Positions 61,391 to 64,000 of a stretch of DNA of 64,000 nucleotides are shown piece by piece. The notes under the pieces are model-generated. The model was not told the DNA's origin, did no database searches, and was given only the letters and a program-made list of their open reading frames with translations. Position 1 is the stretch's first letter. Each line of letters opens with the position of its first letter. The translations under genes were made by a program, and so were the position numbers. Source of the DNA: Spirochaetota bacterium (lineage in GTDB: Bacteria; Spirochaetota; Spirochaetia; Treponematales; Treponemataceae). The DNA is taken from NCBI GenBank assembly GCA_023443865.1, contig JAEZST010000011.1:372001-436000 (forward strand), in the 5' to 3' direction.

Positions 61391-62581
61391 TTACTTCACC
61401 ACGGTTTTCAGGAAGTCCTCGATGATCTCGCCCATGCGGTTTTGGTCGATCTTTACGATTCCCATTTCGCGCTTGGCGTTTTCGGGTGAGTCGGAGGCGT
61501 GGGCGGTGTTGACCATCACGTTTGAGCCGAACTCGCGACGGACGGTGCCCGCTGGCGCCTTGGTGGGGTCGGTGGGGCCGAGCACGTCGCGTATCTTCCT
61601 GACCGCGTCCTCGCCCTCGTAGATCAGCACCATGCACTTGCTCTTGCCGAGGTTTTGGCGGTCCTCGATGGGGCATTCGTCGGGGCGAACCCCGGTCATG
61701 AAACCGACGATCTGGTTGAACTGGTCGCGGGCGTACGCGGTTCCGAAAGACTTGACCACCTCGGCGCGTGACTGGTCGGAGAGCTTGAACTTGAACTTTT
61801 CCTCCAGGGCGCTCGCGGCCTCGCCGCCGGCCCGGGGCCCGAGCTTTTCGATCAGGACGTCTTCCACGGGGCCGTAAAATTCGAGGCCCTGGGCCACCGA
61901 CATCTGCAGGATTTTCGTGCCGATTACCCGGAGGCCCGTGCGGCTGAACATGTCGATGATCGTGCCCGGCCGGGAACTGGGCACCACCCAGTTGTCCGGC
62001 TTAATGATAACGAGGGTCCGCTCGATCTTCTCGGGGTTCTCGTAGGCCATGTTCTCCACGATGTTCGGCTCGTTGGCGAAGAAATCGTGGAAAAGCTTGA
62101 GGTCGTCCAGGCACTGATCGTCGTTTACCGGCGTGAAGACCACGGGCTCGAAATACTGCACCTTCGACGGATCGTTCGGGTCGTACACGAGGTCGCCGTA
62201 GGTGTCGCGGATGGTCTCTCCGCGGGAATTCTCGATGCTTCGCTTTTCCGGGAACACGGAACCGGCGACGGCGCGCAGTTTCGAGGCGGCGTCCTTTCCC
62301 CTGAACAAAAGCACGAGAACCCGGTGGCGCCGGCCGCCCGAGGGGGAAAAGGTGCGGAGAATGTAGTCTTTTTTCATCTGCGCGACCGGGTCGCCCGAGT
62401 CGCGGTGGGTCACCTGGGACTCCGCGTAGGCGCGGGCCAGCTCTTCCGTCGGGGCGATCATGCGGGCGCCGACGAGCTCGAGATCGTCGAGCCGGACCAA
62501 CAGGCGGGAGAGCACGCCGCCGGTGCGGGAGCGGGCGATGGTGTAGGGAGTGAACAGAATGTAGGAGAGTTCACAGCTCAT
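61391..62581 (-). CDS. Tandem nucleoside-diphosphate-kinase-domain protein
   Basis: 396 residues from the ATG at 62581 (AAGAGG upstream); a longer upstream frame lacks support. Two NDK-like halves. The second (about 195-396) starts ERTLVIIKPDNWV and ends NVMVNTAHASDSPENAKREM, matching the NDK active-site N-x-x-H-G-S-D with Ala for Gly. The first (about 1-170) shows the same fold pattern (ELSYILFTPYTIARSRTGGV, LLFRGKDAASKLRAVAG) but has IRDTYGDLVYDP where the active-site His should be. Ordinary NDK is ~140-150 residues, so this is a two-domain relative with one dead half and an insertion in the second. Phosphotransfer activity is likely but not certain. Confidence 0.8.
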   Translation of the reverse strand: MSCELSYILFTPYTIARSRTGGVLSRLLVRLDDLELVGARMIAPTEELARAYAESQVTHRDSGDPVAQMKKDYILRTFSPSGGRRHRVLVLLFRGKDAASKLRAVAGSVFPEKRSIENSRGETIRDTYGDLVYDPNDPSKVQYFEPVVFTPVNDDQCLDDLKLFHDFFANEPNIVENMAYENPEKIERTLVIIKPDNWVVPSSRPGTIIDMFSRTGLRVIGTKILQMSVAQGLEFYGPVEDVLIEKLGPRAGGEAASALEEKFKFKLSDQSRAEVVKSFGTAYARDQFNQIVGFMTGVRPDECPIEDRQNLGKSKCMVLIYEGEDAVRKIRDVLGPTDPTKAPAGTVRREFGSNVMVNTAHASDSPENAKREMGIVKIDQNRMGEIIEDFLKTVVK

Positions 62582-62649
62582 GGATTTTACCTCTTCGTAA
62601 AAAAAAAAGTGATGGCGAAAAACTATGTTTAGCGTACCGAAAGGCGCGC

Positions 62650-63216
62650 CTAACTGCAAGCGTCCGGGCCTTTCGCCTTCCGTTCCAGGTCGAGCAGGAA
62701 CCGTTTGCGCCAGAGGCCCCCGGCGTAGCCGGTGAGGGAGCCGTCGGAGCCCACGACCCGGTGGCAGGGCACGAGGATGGCGATGGGATTCTTGCCGTTC
62801 GCCGCCGCGGAGGCCCGGACCGATTTCGGGTCGCCCAGCGCGGCCGCCTGTTCGGCGTACGTAACGGTGGAGCCATAGGGGATAGTAAGAAGCTGGGCCC
62901 ACACGCGCTCCCGGAAGGGAGTGCCGCGGGGATCGAGGGGAATGTCGAAGGTTTTTCTGGAACCGGCGAAATACTCGCCAAGCTCGTTGACGAGCCGTTC
63001 GGCTACCGGGCGCGAAACGAGGGGGGATTCCGCCGATGAAGGGCACGCGCCGCGAGGGACGAGACGGACGGAACCGTCGCCAGCGCTAGTCCCGTCGCCC
63101 GCGCTTCCGTCTTCGGCCTTGTCCCCCCCTCCCCCGAAGGTCAGGGAAACGAGGCCGCGCGCGGAAAAGGTCGCGGTCATGGGGCCGAGCGGCGTGGAAA
63201 TTTCGACGGGATTCAT
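62650..63216 (-). CDS. ogt: Methylated-DNA-protein-cysteine S-methyltransferase
   Basis: 188 residues from the ATG at 63216; a GTG at 63222 is also possible. Repairs O6-alkylguanine by suicidal transfer to its Cys in ILVPCHRVVGSDGSLTGYAG. Helix-turn-helix part PFRERVWAQLLTIPYGSTVT, then YAEQAAALGDPKSVRASAAA with the Arg finger. A Gly/Asp/Ser-rich insert of about 35 residues (about 30-65) separates the N-terminal strand pair from the rest, longer than usual. Acts alone on DNA in the cytoplasm. Confidence 0.95.
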   Translation of the reverse strand: MNPVEISTPLGPMTATFSARGLVSLTFGGGGDKAEDGSAGDGTSAGDGSVRLVPRGACPSSAESPLVSRPVAERLVNELGEYFAGSRKTFDIPLDPRGTPFRERVWAQLLTIPYGSTVTYAEQAAALGDPKSVRASAAANGKNPIAILVPCHRVVGSDGSLTGYAGGLWRKRFLLDLERKAKGPDACS

Positions 63217-63270
63217 GGGCACAACCTACCCCAAGGAGGGGCAGGTTGTCCAGTTGGCCGAACGCCTCGC

Positions 63271-64000
63271 TCAGCGCTTTTTGGCGACGCTGTGGGTCAG
63301 GCGGTCCACGACGATCGCGAGGAAGACGATGCTGATGCCCGCCTCGAAGCCGCGGCCGACCTCGATCCTGTTGATCGAAAGGAGCACTTCCATGCCGAGT
63401 CCCTTGGCGCCGATCATGGAGCCGATAACGACCATGGCGAGGGCCATCATGGTGGTCTGGTTAACGCCGACCATGATCGACTCGCGGGCCAAGGGCAGCT
63501 GCACGTCCATGAGCACCTCTCGCTGGGTGGCGCCGAAGGCCTTGGCCGCCTCGACCGCCTCGGGATCAACGGTGCGGATGCCGACGTTCGTGAGCCGGAT
63601 GACCGGGGGCACGGCGTAGATGATCGTCGCGATGATGGCGGGCACCTTGCCCATGCCGAAGAACATGAGGGCGGGGATCAGGTACACGAAGCTCGGCATG
63701 GTTTGCATGCCGTCCAATATCGGGAGGAGGATCTTCTCGGCCCGTCGGCTTTGGGCCATGGCGATGCCTACGGGCACGCCGATGAGGAGCGAGAAAAGCA
63801 CGGCGCCCGAAACCAGGCTCATGGTCTGCATGGCGAGCTTCCAATAGCCGAAGCTGCCGATCAGGAGGAGCATGACCGCGAAGCCGATCCCGGAGGAGAG
63901 CTTGCCGACCAATTTCCACCCGCCGAGGAAGGCCAGGCCGACGATGACGAACCAGGGAAGGCCCACGAAGAAGAGCTCGAACAGGCGCATGACCTGGAGG
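63271..64000 (-). CDS. ABC transporter permease, glycine betaine/proline (ProW/OpuAB) type, 5' end outside window
   Basis: About 243 C-terminal residues; the frame stays open to the right edge and no ribosome site precedes the internal ATG at 63990, so the true start is probably beyond. Several TM helices and the permease loop EAAKAFGATQREVLMDVQLP. Other typical ProW-family segments: LIGVPVGIAMAQSRRAEKIL, MQTMPSFVYLIPALMFFGMG and NQTTMMALAMVVIGSMIGAK. Imports osmoprotectants with an ATPase and binding protein, presumably encoded to the right. Ends RLTHSVAKKR. Confidence 0.92.
   Translation of the reverse strand, partial: LQVMRLFELFFVGLPWFVIVGLAFLGGWKLVGKLSSGIGFAVMLLLIGSFGYWKLAMQTMSLVSGAVLFSLLIGVPVGIAMAQSRRAEKILLPILDGMQTMPSFVYLIPALMFFGMGKVPAIIATIIYAVPPVIRLTNVGIRTVDPEAVEAAKAFGATQREVLMDVQLPLARESIMVGVNQTTMMALAMVVIGSMIGAKGLGMEVLLSINRIEVGRGFEAGISIVFLAIVVDRLTHSVAKKR

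Noticed and set aside
1..64000. tRNA, rRNA, insertion sequences, prophage genes and CRISPR arrays
   Set aside because: No transposase or integrase motifs, no regularly spaced repeats, and no T-loop/CCA-like or rRNA-like stretch was found by eye on either strand; a dedicated search could still reveal a missed tRNA.

Overview
The window is chromosomal DNA from a GC-rich bacterium, most likely a spirochaete (Treponema/Spirochaeta relatives). This rests on recalled family resemblance, not a database search. The indications are the single-chain clostridial-type PurL, a bacterial XPB helicase beside its helicase-C-like partner, several c-di-GMP and class III cyclase proteins, and a glycoside-phosphorylase-based sugar economy without phosphotransferase genes. 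Coding density is high. I see no insertion sequence, CRISPR array, rRNA or tRNA.

Layout. 1-9.1 kb: 3' part of purL, a thioredoxin-fold lipoprotein, a tandem pair of CNNM/CorC membrane proteins and a chemoreceptor. 9.1-18.4 kb: an AI-2E family transporter, a GH94 phosphorylase, a membrane-anchored adenylate/guanylate cyclase, an AraC regulator and a GtrA/GtrB/GT39 glycosylation cassette. 18.4-33.8 kb: a carbohydrate island with a cellobiose-type GH94, gh3-nagA-nagB, a ROK regulator with two ABC permeases, a solute-binding lipoprotein, a GH20 hexosaminidase and a third GH94. 33.8-35.1 kb: a small AT-richer accessory patch with a candidate small RNA, a frameshifted DUF3800 gene, a small unknown gene and large palindromes. 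35.1-43.7 kb: an M29 aminopeptidase, the XPB helicase pair, two secreted proteins of unknown function, an HExxH protein and rsmE. 43.7-48.9 kb: a second M29 peptidase, aldehyde dehydrogenase, GH10 xylanase and esterase in a coupled operon, then an outer-membrane-type barrel. 48.9-54.5 kb: hybrid histidine kinase-mtnN-luxS, and a divergent EAL phosphodiesterase. 54.7-64 kb: purU, a degenerate HD-GYP protein with its coupled partner, prfC, two small unknowns, a two-domain NDK-like protein, ogt and the end of a glycine-betaine type ABC permease.

How the genes work together. The 21-34 kb block reads as uptake and breakdown of N-acetylglucosamine oligosaccharides. A lipoprotein and two permeases import the sugar, with the ATPase presumably encoded elsewhere. 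GH20, GH3 and GH94 enzymes cut or phosphorolyse it in the cytoplasm, and NagA and NagB feed fructose-6-phosphate to glycolysis. Four promoters in this block carry a shared 19-bp motif built from GTTTGTAC-type halves. This is a good candidate operator for the ROK protein encoded inside the block.

A second window-wide pattern is that many first genes of transcription units have a sigma70-like -10 box ending only 6-9 nt before the start codon and no Shine-Dalgarno sequence. Internal operon genes and the sugar genes do have one. This suggests common leaderless transcripts. Several start codons below were chosen on that basis.
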